From the NCBI GenBank assembly GCA_000697055.1, contig JNDT01001794.1:1-64000 (forward strand): a stretch of 64,000 nt of DNA, written 5' to 3'. Within the stretch, counting starts at the first letter, position 1, and the number at the start of each line of letters is the position of its first letter. Under the pieces are notes generated by a model that worked only from the letters and a program-made list of their open reading frames with translations, was not told where the DNA came from and ran no database searches. Source of the stretch: Saksenaea vasiformis B4078 (taxonomy: Eukaryota; Mucoromycota; Mucoromycetes; Mucorales; Saksenaeaceae). This document shows positions 1-11,069 of this stretch, in pieces. Made by a program: the position numbers and the translations under genes.

Positions 1-1433
1 AAGAGGAAGGCAGTCCTGGGTGCGCAACTCTGCGTTGGTTATATCGAGTGAAATTAGATGATTTAAGATCGTGGCCTCTTCCTAGAAATACTGAGCGACA
101 TACAGCCAAAGCGAGTATGGCTTGCCTTCCAAAGTTCGCGCTCAACTGACAACATCACAGCACTTCTGTTGACATCTCACACGGCCCCCTTATCACTGTC
201 ACGCTTCTGTCCTCATCTTTGACGATGATGCCCTTGTTTTATCACTTTTCAATAGAATATGTATCCCATTTCCGACTTAGTTAAAATAGCTATAATTATA
301 TCGAACACAAGAGATAAACGCGAGAAAGTTAACTACAAAATCCCATCTTGACAAAGTATGTCTACGAAACCCGTCTTCTTTTGTCATCCACTTGCTCTTA
401 GCCTTTGATACATGACTCAAAATAAACGTGTCCGTTGCTCACTATCAACCGATTTATCAACCGATTCATTGATAGACAGACTTTCTGCAGTCGACTTATA
501 TTTCAAGTTGTGTGTGTCCTTCATATATCACTCACCAACTCAACAACAGTTTGGTACCATTTCAGAAACCTTCCTTCGTAATTGGGTGTCTCTGGATGAT
601 CCTGAAGCTGATACAATGCAGTGCTACCTGCAGCAGTCAGTCCATGACACATGTTAAAGTCTATCACTTCGGGCTTCCACCGATATGACGCTGTGAATTG
701 CTAGGGATAGTACTCCTTTCCTCTTATATTATACATTCAATTTTCCGGTTCCATCAAATTTTCTCTGCCAACTGCCATCTGGTGCTTGTGAATTATTTAT
801 TTATCTTCAAAAAAAAAAGTTTTGTTCACAGGACAAAGTAGTAACACAAGTCGTGCTAAAAATGGCAGACAAAGGAAAAGAGAAAAAAGACGCATCGGTA
901 TTTTAAAAAATTGTCCTGCCTAAAAAAGATATGCCCGGCAAAGATACCATTCAACTCTGGCTGTTTGAATAAGAAAGATCCTAGGATAGCTATTCAGGCG
1001 TTAACAACAATAGTCGCAAGCTTTTTACAAGTAGAATACATGTTGTTCAGTTGAGTATAATGTTATAATGAAATCTTAAGTTCCACAACATTTTGACTTT
1101 CATTTCCTTTTTGGAATTCATTGTCAAAAGATATCTAACGGGATCATGCCTACAAAGTAGGCAAACGTCCTGCCGTTTCTCTTTCAACTCTTCTTACCTT
1201 TACTTTCTCCAAATCAGTCCTTTGACATATTTTCAGACAACAACTTTCAACAACTACAACTTCATATTTAAACGTTTTAGTGAGTATATTCTGGCGGTAT
1301 GAGTGGGTGATGAAATAACCAAAACGTACAAGGACACATCTGTATTCCGAACTGCTTACTAACCCGTACCGGTTGTGAGTACAATGCCTACAGCTGCTTA
1401 TTATATATATTGATTCCTCTTTTTGCTAGCTTC
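1..1433. other. Intergenic, left edge; no gene recognised
   Basis: AT-rich sequence with only short open frames and no recognisable product. It is the upstream flank of the XPG-Fanzor gene and would hold its promoter and any left end of a mobile element. I could not see a terminal inverted repeat matching the right flank by eye. Confidence 0.5.
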
Positions 1434-2097
1434 ATGGGTCTGAAAGGACTCCATGCGTTTCTGAAGCAATCAGGAGCAACGAGTGTGTGTCATATACCTG
1501 ATCATCTCCGGCAGCAACAGATCAGAATCGTATATATCGATTTTTGGTGCGATTTCTTTTGGCTCCTTCAAGACCACGCGAGAATCAGGCCAGCAACAGG
1601 AACACTACGCTGACGCCGCCAGACGATTCGTTGTTCGTGCAATGAGCGAACAAAATTCTTTTGCCAACGAAAGTGGAATTACCAAGATTTGTCTGGTCTT
1701 CGATGGTGCCCGGTTGCAAGCCAAGACCGCTACCCATGCTGCAAGACAAGCCAAGAGAAATCTAGCTTTTAAGAAGGCACAAAGACTAAGCGGAAGCTTG
1801 AGTCGAATATATGATGTGGCAAAGTGTCGTCTCCGTGATAAATATGCCAGGCAGTGGGTCAGCTTTACACCTGCTATCAAGAATGTGATCATCCAGCAGC
1901 TGGATAATCGCCAAGACACTCGACGTTACACCAGTGATTTTGCTAACGAAGAGTCTACCGTATTCATACACCAGGCTACATTCGAAGCTGATCCAGAAAT
2001 TGTGTATTTATGCAACACTGTTGGAGAAGGTATCCGTCCTGCCATATTGTCCCGAGATGGTGACCTATTTGCCTACCAGGGCGCTCTGGATGTTCCT

Positions 2098-2168
2098 GTA
2101 AGTTGCAAAGCAAATCCACTACTCTCTTTAGCACATATATGCTAATTGATATTGCTTATGCATTCTAG
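2098..2168 (+). other. Intron 1 of the XPG-Fanzor gene
   Basis: GTAAGT donor, GCTAATTG branch site and TCTAG acceptor, 71 nt, phase 0. It separates the SRDGD acidic motif from the exon leading to the CGNDY motif. Together with introns 2295-2349 and 4634-4691 it makes the nuclease and Fanzor parts one continuous reading frame apart from the two frameshifts. Confidence 0.8.
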
Positions 2169-4256
2169 CGAATAACAAAGATGAACTGGCAGCAGCGCTC
2201 TCAGCGATACAATGGACAAGTAGCAACTAAACGGTCCCTTTTGACTGTTTTCATGGGGCTATCAACTGCAATAGCGAACGACCAAGCTATCAATGTAGGT
2301 CCTCGATTGCTACATTTGAAATCGTGTTTACTGATACATTGGATCATAGGCTGAAATCCGTTTTTTCATTTTGGCGGCTACTTGCGGAAACGATTATGCC
2401 AACAACCTGCGCGGCAAATCGTTCAAAAGGGTCAAGGCAGCACTTGAAAAGCTCCAGCCATTTACTCACGCCGACAGCCTCCTACTGGCGTTGATGAATA
2501 ATATTGGCGCTTTTGTGTCAGACTTTCAAATGCACAGATTTAACGTTGCACTCCACCAGTTTTGCCGTCCGTATGTTTCCGGAATCCATTCCCAAGGTCC
2601 ATTTCATTATGGTCGTCTCTCTCTAGAAGGCGCAGACTCACATATTTTGGAAGATCTCGCTCATCCCGCTGTGAGAGCACCTCCACAGCGATCAAACCAG
2701 AATCCTGACTATGGAAGTCGTTACAGGTTGCTCACACCGTCACCCGAGCCTGAACAGGAAGTGATGGAAGAGGAATACTTCGGACATCTTGGCCGTAAAG
2801 ATACGGCCTCTTCTACTAGCAGCGGAACGCAGAGCAGGAGCTCGAAAAAGAGTAGGACTAGACGGGCCGTAGGAGCATCAAAGCGTCAGATACAATTCAT
2901 CAAGGATACTGCAAGCGGTGAAATCAAGGATACTTTCCCAGAAAGAGTTTCTTATACGGATCCCGGCACTGGCAAGCGTGTTTCATTTCATCAAAGTTCC
3001 CGATATACTGCTACGGCTGACGCTGGACTTTATTCCTCTATACTAGCTGCTGCTGTCAATAGAGCAAGGAAAAACAATAGAGACGAAGCTGAAGGAATAG
3101 CTGAGGCATCGCTTATTAACAAGGTTATTGGCAAGATCGTCAACGATATGTCTTATGTTCGTTTTGTCGGCTGTCACATCGACAATATTGCCATACACGA
3201 AGCGTACTACTTCGATAGCAATGTCATGTTGGCATTGTATAATCTGTTCTTCCGAAATGGCAAGCGTGGGGCTCAGGATATATGGAGACATACCCTTTAT
3301 TGCGCAACAAAATATACACCAATGACAGGACGTGGATCAGGCCTTTCAACACGACAGGCAGCCGAAGCAGCTGTCTTTACAACAAACTCGGGCATTTTGG
3401 AGACAAGCGGCTCCCTACGGGAAGGAAATAATAATCAAACAGACCTTTTCAAGGCCTTTGCGACGGATACTGCTTTCTCCTCTCTGACCTCAACGTTAAA
3501 ACATAATCTGGAGCGAAATATTCTCCTGCAGGCAAGAAAAATATGGTATAAGGACTGCCTGACCGAGATGTGCATGGCACCGACTTCGATGTATATGGGT
3601 GAAATGATCACCGAAATTGCAAATGGATGCAGTACCGACTTTCGTCGAAACATTGTTTACAATTTCAAAGATCGTTACTGCGAATATATTCGGTCGCGTC
3701 TCAAGGAATTGGCTCAAGTACCACTTGGATGGCCTGTCCCAAATGAGGCGATATTTGATACATTTATCCAAGATATTGTCAGTTCTGTTCGCCATAGAAT
3801 ACTGCTTTCAGTTCTGCAGGAAGCATCAAGACAAGGGTTTTACTACATTGGTGATGCTACCGTTCGCACTCAAGTCGACAAGTTTATAACGAACATGGTG
3901 CGCCTCTACAAAAACTCCGCGGAGCCATTTGATGAAGCAAAGTGCAGACTTGAGGTCGAAAACAACGCGACTGTACCACCAGGATGGCCGAAAAACAGAA
4001 ATAAGCTTATAGCAGCGTTATTTCAAAGAATCTGGGGAATGCCACTTGACCTAAGCGAAGCTGATGCCGACCCAGGAGATTTTGATGATCCCGAGGAACA
4101 AGAACAAGAAGGTCAAGCATCCGGCAATATACTTACTGGCTTAGGACATGATGTTCAGGAACAGATCGAATCCTTCATTGACATTGAGCGTGGTCTCGAA
4201 GTAAAGGGTATCCGGGTATCTGATGTAAATCTGTTTGAATGTTTTGGTGAGACCGG

Positions 4257-4304
4257 CCCTTCTACTACTGGGAAGCGGAGCCCTTCTACTACTGGGAAGC
4301 GGAG
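4257..4304 (+). repeat. Exact 24-bp in-frame tandem duplication
   Basis: Two perfect adjacent copies (4257-4280 and 4281-4304) of a 24-bp unit encoding PSTTGKRS-type residues, inside the linker ahead of the Fanzor core. The lack of divergence indicates a recent slippage duplication. Confidence 0.9.
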
Positions 4305-6117
4305 AAGAAGCGAGATGGATAAAAACGGCGAAGACAGCGAGGATGATGAGGACGATGTGTTCCATAGAGGTTATAAGGGCAAATTTGCCAAAGCAAAAGG
4401 TGCGAAATTGATCCCGTTCCTGTATCATTTTCTAGAAAGACGTGGTGGAGGTTTTCAGTCTTTCGTGTTGTGCCCACTTCAAGCGCACCATCAGATAGCT
4501 GTCCCTTTTAATATCTCATTTGCAAAAACTTTGCTCAAGAGTATCGAGAATTTGGCTCAACCCATAATCCAGCAAGTAGAGGAGCAACTAGCAAGCGCCC
4601 AAACTGTAGAACAAGCTGCTGCGTTGACCAGAGGTGAGTCGGAACTATTATCATACGTAGTTAGGCAAATTCACTTATATCACAGCTGTAGAGATAAATG
4701 ATCTAAAGAATGCATGCACAAGACTCAAAAACATTGACACCAGCGATCCATTCCACGTCCTTTTCGATATTCGTCAGCAAGCTACAATAAGAAGAGGTGG
4801 CAATGTCGATATCAAAAATCGGGGGTATATGCAATGGTTAGACCAGCGCATACCAGAGAATGACAACAAGCTTCGTTTTTCAAGGCGCAGAGTGTTTCGG
4901 ACAGATGGGATCCGCTTGTATTGTATATACAACGACTGGCTGAGAGGACGGTACGGAAATAGCACTTGCAAGTATTTAACCGAGCTGAGAAGAACTACAA
5001 GAGAAACGTTGAAAGAAATCTGGGAGCCTGACTCATCTGCTGATCAGTCCAATTTTCTTCAGCATTACGATGGTGTCATAGGACTTGATTTTGGAGAGGT
5101 GTGTGCGGCTGCGAGTGTTTTTAAGCCAACGCAACCGGGAGTGGAAAGCTCCCAACTAGTGATCAAGTGCGGTTATCTCTATGAAGGAGCATCCCAAACC
5201 GGGACTGGCTGGAAGCTCGTAAGGACGTCAGTAACATTGGCGGCATTGAAACTGGTTTGAGCGAAGGATCGAGCAGAAGTACCTATAGCAGATATCAAGA
5301 ATACCTCCGAAAACTCAAGGAGAATAACAACGGTCTTCAGCTGTGGAACTTCTACTCGAACCGATCTGTACGGCGAAAAACCTGGGATAATGCTATCTCA
5401 CGAAGATCGTGTCTGGACAAAGCCTGCTATCTAATCCTGAACCAAGCGAATCGTACCTTTACCATGAGTGGGGAATTACATCCTGACCGAGTACGTGGGG
5501 AGTCTCGCCCTCTTGTATACGCTTTTGGCCTAGATGGAACGAGCAAAAGATCAAGAAGAGGAGCCCTAGCACCCATGGATCACAAGATTGCCAACGCACT
5601 GTATCGGAAAATAAAGCAACGTAGTCGCGGTCGTGAAAACAAGAATATTGATATCTGTACAAGAGTTGATGAGTACCAAACCTCGAAAGTATGTTGTTAC
5701 TGTTCTAAGCGAGGCAGCGAGCAGCATGTCAGGTTTCTCCGGCGACCACCCATGGTACCAGTGCAAGATGAAGGTGGCCTTGAAAAGGTGATGAGAGTAG
5801 TCTGTTGTCAGAGTTGTAATCGAGCGTTCCACCGGGATGGCAATGCAGCGGACAACCAGGCGACTATCGCCCAATACATGTTGCAGTTTCAGCAACGTCC
5901 GCGTTGGTTCATCCGGCCGACAAGACGTCAGGAAGAAGGAAGCGAAGAAGAAACCACAGTGACAGCCAGCGAAGTTCAGACCACGGTTGAACCACCCTGG
6001 TCTCAGCAAAGCATTTTTCAACAAGCACAGGAAGCAGAATCGTCACAAGAACCACTAAGACGATCAGCAAGGCTACAACAGAAAAGACAAAAAAGGATCC
6101 ACAAGCCAAGTGGATAG

Positions 6118-6462
6118 GGCTTCCACGCCCGGTACTTGGTAAGCATTATTGAACCTCCTGGGCTGTTTCCTTTCATACTCACCAACCAAATTATTCACGC
6201 GTCTTGCATGAGCTTGGCGAGGGGCTGGGTATTGCGCTGTTGAAGGTCTAAACAGGTTCGTGGATGCGTCAATTCAAACAATTGCAACACGGCAGCTCAC
6301 ATCATCCATTAGCGCCAAGCTTAGCTTCTCAATTCCGCCAAGCAGATTTGCAAGATGCGACTTTATTTTTTGAAAAAACAGTACAAACAGCAATAGTATA
6401 TATACAACAAAAATCTCAGGACGAGATGAACTATGTAAAATGGTATGCACTGAGGCCATATA
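6118..6462. other. Convergent intergenic strip between the Fanzor gene and the MAPKK
   Basis: 345 bp between two facing stop codons. No ORF of its own. In characterised Fanzor/TnpB loci the guide (omega) RNA lies at or beyond the 3' end of the nuclease gene, so this strip is where such an RNA would be expected. I see no decisive structure by eye. Confidence 0.4.
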
Positions 6463-7748
6463 TTAAGCCCAGCCCCAGACTTGTTTTAGCCATGACTCGA
6501 GCTCTGAGGCTGGTACATCATGGGATTTGACAAACGGGTGATCAAGCATCGCCTCAGGCCCTGGTCGTTCTTTGGGGTCCTTGAACAAACTAAGATAACA
6601 AAATGAATTCGTGACAACATAATATCTTCAAACTGTTTACCATTTTGCAACAAAATCTCTGCATTCTCTTGATCTATCTTCCCCCAAGTTTGGCAGAGGT
6701 TGTTTGACAATGAATTCCAATAATTCAAACACAGCCATTGGAGGATGGCCAGGAGGTGGAAGAACAGGTCGATTCTGCGCTATCTCAATAATGGAGAGTC
6801 CAAGCGACCATATGTCGGATTGTACAGAGTAGGGTGCGCCTTGAATTCGTTCGGGCTACGTTTTTCTCTGTTATGGATATCAAATAAAAAAAATGCATAT
6901 ATACCTACCGCCATGTAGTACTGTGTTCCTGTGAATGTTTCTGCGATGGAATTAATCAGTTCACCTGAAACGCCTAGATCACATAGCTTGATTTCGCCTT
7001 TGCGCGTCATTAGAATGTTGGATGGTTTGACATCTCGATGGATCACGTGTTGTAGGCGGAGGTAACTTAATCCTTTGCATACCTATATAATCAATGAGAA
7101 AAAAAACATGTCAAATGCTTGGCTAAAAATCTACTTGCCGATTCTGCAATTTTGGCTAAAACAGGTTCACCAATGACGCCGCCCATTTCTCGGGCTCGCT
7201 TGTAGATGTCTTCAAGGCTGCCACCTTCGCAGTACTCCATACAAATGGCTACTGTTCTACCGCCGTCGTCTAAAAATGCCCCATGATAGGCAACAATATG
7301 AGGTGATCGGCACGTTTTTAAAGTGGACAGTTCTCGCAGTATCTGTCGTTGAAGTTTAGGCTCGGCTTCGATGGTGATTGTCTAGTTGAGCGGATTAGTC
7401 ATGGCCACCTTCTTTTTTGTTTGTTTGTTAAACCTTTTTCGCCATGATTTTTCCTGTGGGCTTGTAGCGAACCTTCCACACTGCACCGGCTGCACCTTCA
7501 CCTAGTTTTTGGAGATTTTCAAAGTCCTCCGGTTTCAGGTCGACATAGTCGCCTTCTTCACCGTTGTCTGTCTCCGGCTCAGACAAAAAGCTTTGTGATC
7601 GGTTCTGACTAACAATACGTTCAAGATTCTCGCGCCAGTCAGGGTCGCATGGGGAAGACGAAGACACGTTGCTGCTGTCAGTAGGTAGTAACGCGGGGCT
7701 CACGTCGAGTTTCAAACCAGGATTCTTTGGTCTGCTGATCTGTGCCAT
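6463..7748 (-). CDS. MAP kinase kinase (MAP2K, STE7/MKK family)
   Basis: Dual-specificity kinase that phosphorylates a MAP kinase. Reading from 7748 down: a ~70-residue N-terminal tail, glycine loop [12 protein letters not shown] lysine, HRDVKPSN catalytic loop, a DLG in place of the usual DFG, activation segment [14 protein letters not shown] with the S-x-A-x-T phospho-site spacing, and MAPERIQG spliced across an intron. The last exon ends in WGWA and a stop at 6463. It has at least five exons; the intron after the AES codons uses a GC donor (GCAAGT, ~7136). GVSGELINS and APERIQG are MAP2K signatures. Which cascade it serves (mating, cell wall or stress) cannot be read from the sequence. Its 3' end faces the Fanzor gene. 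Confidence 0.9.
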
Positions 7749-9881
7749 GATAAGAACTAAAGAAGAGAAAAAGGAAAAGGGAAAAAAAGAAGAAAAGAGA
7801 GAGGATAATCGGATGGTCGTTTTTAAGTTGCAGTCGACTCGAGTTAAAAAGGGAAACAGAACGAACGGATCCTGGAAAGGATAACGAACGCACTTTAAAC
7901 CTCCGCTCCTAGTGATGATGATTAGGCACCCGCTCAGGTGGTCATATCCTCACTACATGTTCATGTGGGATCCGTGGCCCGAACGTGCCTTTCAATGGAA
8001 AGATCGGACAAAAGGACAGAATTGGCGTTGCTTCATTATTAATATTTTACTGCCATCAATTGCACATTGAGCCCGTTACTCAGGAGCAAGTCGAAAATGA
8101 GCACACGTTGAGTCGGAGCGGGAAAGCGAACACTGACTTGTGCAACAGCTAAAAATGGCTAATTCGCCATAGATAAACTGGCCATTTTGAAACTCTAGCA
8201 CAATGTACGTCTGTCAGCATCTGTCACAGACCACTGAGACATGATAAAACAAAACGAATTGCCTGTACAATATTGGCACTGGTAATGATCACGTAAGGTG
8301 ATGGAGGTAAAACTTGAAAGGATAACATGACTATGAAGTACCTATCCCGCTTGCATGAATTCCATTAATAGATTGTTATCCGCTTTAAATTTATTTTAGA
8401 TACCTAGGTACTCGTTACAGATCAAACTACAACGAGGTTCCATGAAGTCAATATATGCGGATGAAATGTTTTGTGAGAAAGCGCGTCCATAAGTGATATC
8501 CATTTTAAGTAGCATTCATTGATTTCCCGCGTGTTACACCTGATCTAAAAACGTACTTCGGTATAGAGTCACTGAAGAAAAAAGCATTATGTGATTCGAA
8601 GGAACGTACGGCGTAAAGTATGAAAATGAACAAACGGCTATCCATAGTTACCGTTTATCGAAATATGTTTTACGCTTGTTTTAAATAAGTGATGCCTCTA
8701 GGAAGGACCAATTCTGTGTTGAAAAATAGATATAGGTCCTTGGCATTCCAATTATGGTAGAAGTTCGTATGTCACTTGCGTGAACAAGGTCCTCGCGTGG
8801 GTATAAATTTTATTGGAACAGTGTAAAGATATAACTGATGGTCAACATATAAAATGACAGTGGATGCGAACAAAAGTCGAATACGGAGTCCAGGAAAAGG
8901 ACATCTGGCACAATAAAGGTCCCCCGATCGTCCATTCACTGTCATACAAAGAATGATCTGTGTCCAGGGGTTTGTGAACTGCGAAAGAACTAAAATGGTA
9001 ATAGCCGACTACATTGGTTGCATCGCTTCTTAGTGCTTGATTGTACTTCGACCCCATGTCTAGCAAGTTCGCATTGCTTGTGATATACGCCATCGCTCTC
9101 AGTGGCAGACGCTTGCTGTAACCATCGACGTTAACACCAATTAATGAAAATCACGATTTGGTCAGAGATATTAAAGCATATGGGCGACAATCTATGATTT
9201 CTAAGGTTTAGATGGTCCCGCGTTAAAATATTGACTTCCCACCATTTGTCAAATACCTTTCTTTTTTTTTTGGGAGATACTTTATGCATATTACCCTCGG
9301 GATTTATGAATTAATGCCTGAACATATGAGTATTGTGGAATATATAACCTTTGTATTTCTTTCATTTACCAAATTGTTTTGCCATACATTGAATTGATAG
9401 AAATGATCGACATGTTAGATAATTGAGAATGAACAAATACAGAAAATTGCATCCTTCTTTCGATACCCATTACATACAGACATACAAAGCATTTTCTGTG
9501 GAAGTTAGTGGAACCAAAATCTGGCGCGAACGAGCAAGTGCGAAAAAAGTGGATTGTGCCGACAGAAGCGTTAGTTCAACGTAAATAAGTACGACTTTCG
9601 CAGCGCAATATTCTTTTGGGGATACCCCAACTTGTCTTGAACCAGCACAAAGTCCACAAGTGAAATACAGTGAATTCAACCTAGACATTATTTTGTTTAA
9701 TGTCTATTCAGTCGCCATTACTGAAGTGCTTCTTGGATCTTCTTTTAGGTTCTTGCCAAAATTGGAAATTAGTAAAAGCCCGCCGCATGGATGATGCCGT
9801 GCCGGGATGTTCGGACCGCCGGTTGTCACGGACAGCTCCCCATGGAGAGGTGTGCTTCCTCCTTTTTCTTTGCACTGAAAG
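7749..9881. other. Long intergenic region; no supported gene
   Basis: 2.1 kb between the divergent MAPKK and eL37 starts. The first ~200 bp, rich in GA/CT next to the MAPKK start, are probably its promoter and leader. A minus-strand open frame at 8842-9093 is not recognisable. No tRNA B-box was seen. The last ~150 bp, ending in a pyrimidine-rich stretch, lead into the eL37 start. Confidence 0.5.
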
Positions 9882-10398
9882 ATGGTATGTAGGCCTTTTT
9901 CCTTAGATTTCCCAAGCTCGTCGCGTGATGGATGGCAATAGGATGGATTCGATTTGATCAAAACCAATGGATGATGCTTTTCCGATATCGACGAGAAAAA
10001 AATAAAATAAATGCTGGATTTAAAGAAGAACCATTTGCTCATCATCATTGCTTAACAGACTAAGGGTACTTCCTCGTTCGGCAAGCGCCACACAAAGTCG
10101 CATACTCTGTGCCGTCGTTGTGGCAACCGATCCTTCCACAAGCAGAAGAAGACTTGCGCTCAATGCGGTTACCCTGCCGCCAAGATCCGTTCCTTCAACT
10201 GGTCTGAGAAGGGCAAGCGCAGAAAGACAACCGGCACCGGTCGCATGCGCTACTTGAAGGATGTTCATCGTCGTTTCAAGAATGGCTTCCGTGAGGGTAA
10301 GCAAAAAGACTTCATCGAGATCGCCGACTAATTTCCTTCTCTTTCTTTTTCCTGCAGGTACTCAGGCCAAGAAGCAGGTCCCAGCTGCTAGCGCCTAA
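9882..10398 (+). CDS. RPL37: 60S ribosomal protein eL37
   Basis: Small zinc-binding protein of the large ribosomal subunit, ~93 residues. Three exons are predicted: 9882-9884 (the ATG alone), 10059-10296 and 10358-10398. Exon 2 begins [15 protein letters not shown] and contains the CRRCG and CAQCG pair of the zinc site, then the basic [16 protein letters not shown] segment; exon 3 adds [13 protein letters not shown] and a stop. The introns have GTATGT/CTTAACAG and GTAAGC/CTGCAG ends. The start is placed at ATG|GTATGT because exon 2 opens with Thr-Lys-Gly, the usual residues 2-4, and follows an acceptor. A pyrimidine-rich leader precedes it. Confidence 0.93.
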
Positions 10399-11069
10399 AA
10401 AAAAGAAGCAACAGTTGTAATCGCTTTACGCAATCACTGTCAAGTGAAAAGAATAAACGGTTGTCTATTCCCAGTGTCTTCTCTTGCAGGATGGCACGGG
10501 TTTGGCGTGTTGATTGTGAATGACAGATTGGTAATACGGAATGTGACGATATAGGTAAGCTAAGGGGTGGAATATTGTATATATATCCTGAGCACAAGGC
10601 CTATGTTATTTCTGATGAGTCAGAGGAATCCATTGGAATCAGCCATGTGGTTTATGTGATCCTAGATATGCATTTCTTCGTACATAGGGTTATCATGGAC
10701 ATAAGAAAGAACTTCATCTAGAGAGAAAGGTTACATTACGTGATGAGATGAATTGATTGCGCTATTTTGTTTTATGTGTGGCAAACGAACATCCAAAAAA
10801 GAAAAGATTAAGCTATTTCGGTGTTAAAGTCGGTAACAAATAGCAGCAGGAAAAAGAAAAAAGAAACAAGAATGAAATACATGAATTTGATGCTTTACGT
10901 GGTCGTTCATTGTCATTGGGTAATGTCAACACGACAGTCTCCGCCTTTTTTTTCAGGAGCCAAACAAAGCAAAGGTGTGGGGGAAAGAGATCAAGCACGT
11001 GAGCATAAGATATAACCCCAGCGATACGATCGCAAACTTTTTGCTTTCTTTCTTTTCTACCCATTCCTC
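10399..11069. other. Intergenic, eL37 3' region to acyltransferase promoter
   Basis: AT-rich, no recognisable gene. It contains the eL37 3'UTR and, in its last ~100 bp, a CT-rich leader before the acyltransferase ATG. Confidence 0.55.

Larger units (their letters stand above)
1434..6117 (+). pseudogene. XPG/FEN1-like nuclease fused to a Fanzor (eukaryotic TnpB-like) nuclease; two apparent frameshifts
   Basis: Predicted exons are 1434-2097, 2169-2294, 2350-4633 and 4692-6117, about 1,500 residues. The N-terminus starts MGLKGLHAFL and carries an XPG/FEN1 active site: YID (residue ~36), VFDGARLQAK (~90), FEAD (~184), SRDGD, and CGNDY after intron 2 (second site aspartate plus H3TH). A long middle region (codons from 2.5 to 4.6 kb) follows, including a block matching the second Fanzor-like gene at the right edge of the window. 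The C-terminal third is Fanzor/TnpB: GLDFG (RuvC-I, Asp codon 5087), FGLDG at the RuvC-II position, DEYQTSK plus Cx2C and a second Cx2C zinc ribbon, and HRDGNAADN (RuvC-III, Asp codon 5836), then a basic tail. Known: TnpB and Fanzor are RNA-guided DNA nucleases. A +1 shift near 1575-1600 and a -1 shift near 5183-5219 have no satisfactory intron explanation, so the copy is probably dead or mis-sequenced. Domain calls are firm; joining them as one gene rests on good splice phases. Confidence 0.82.

Noticed and set aside
412..657. 81-codon plus-strand open frame near the left edge
   Set aside because: Low-information translation with no domain and no splice context.
1530..1593. A 64-nt GTATAT...CCAG intron that would repair the first frame break of the XPG-Fanzor gene
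   Set aside because: It would delete the YID segment holding the first catalytic Asp of the XPG fold, which reads as genuine coding sequence; a frameshift is the simpler reading, though cDNA could overturn this.
8842..9093. Minus-strand 83-codon open frame
   Set aside because: No recognisable domain, no neighbouring exons with convincing splice sites.
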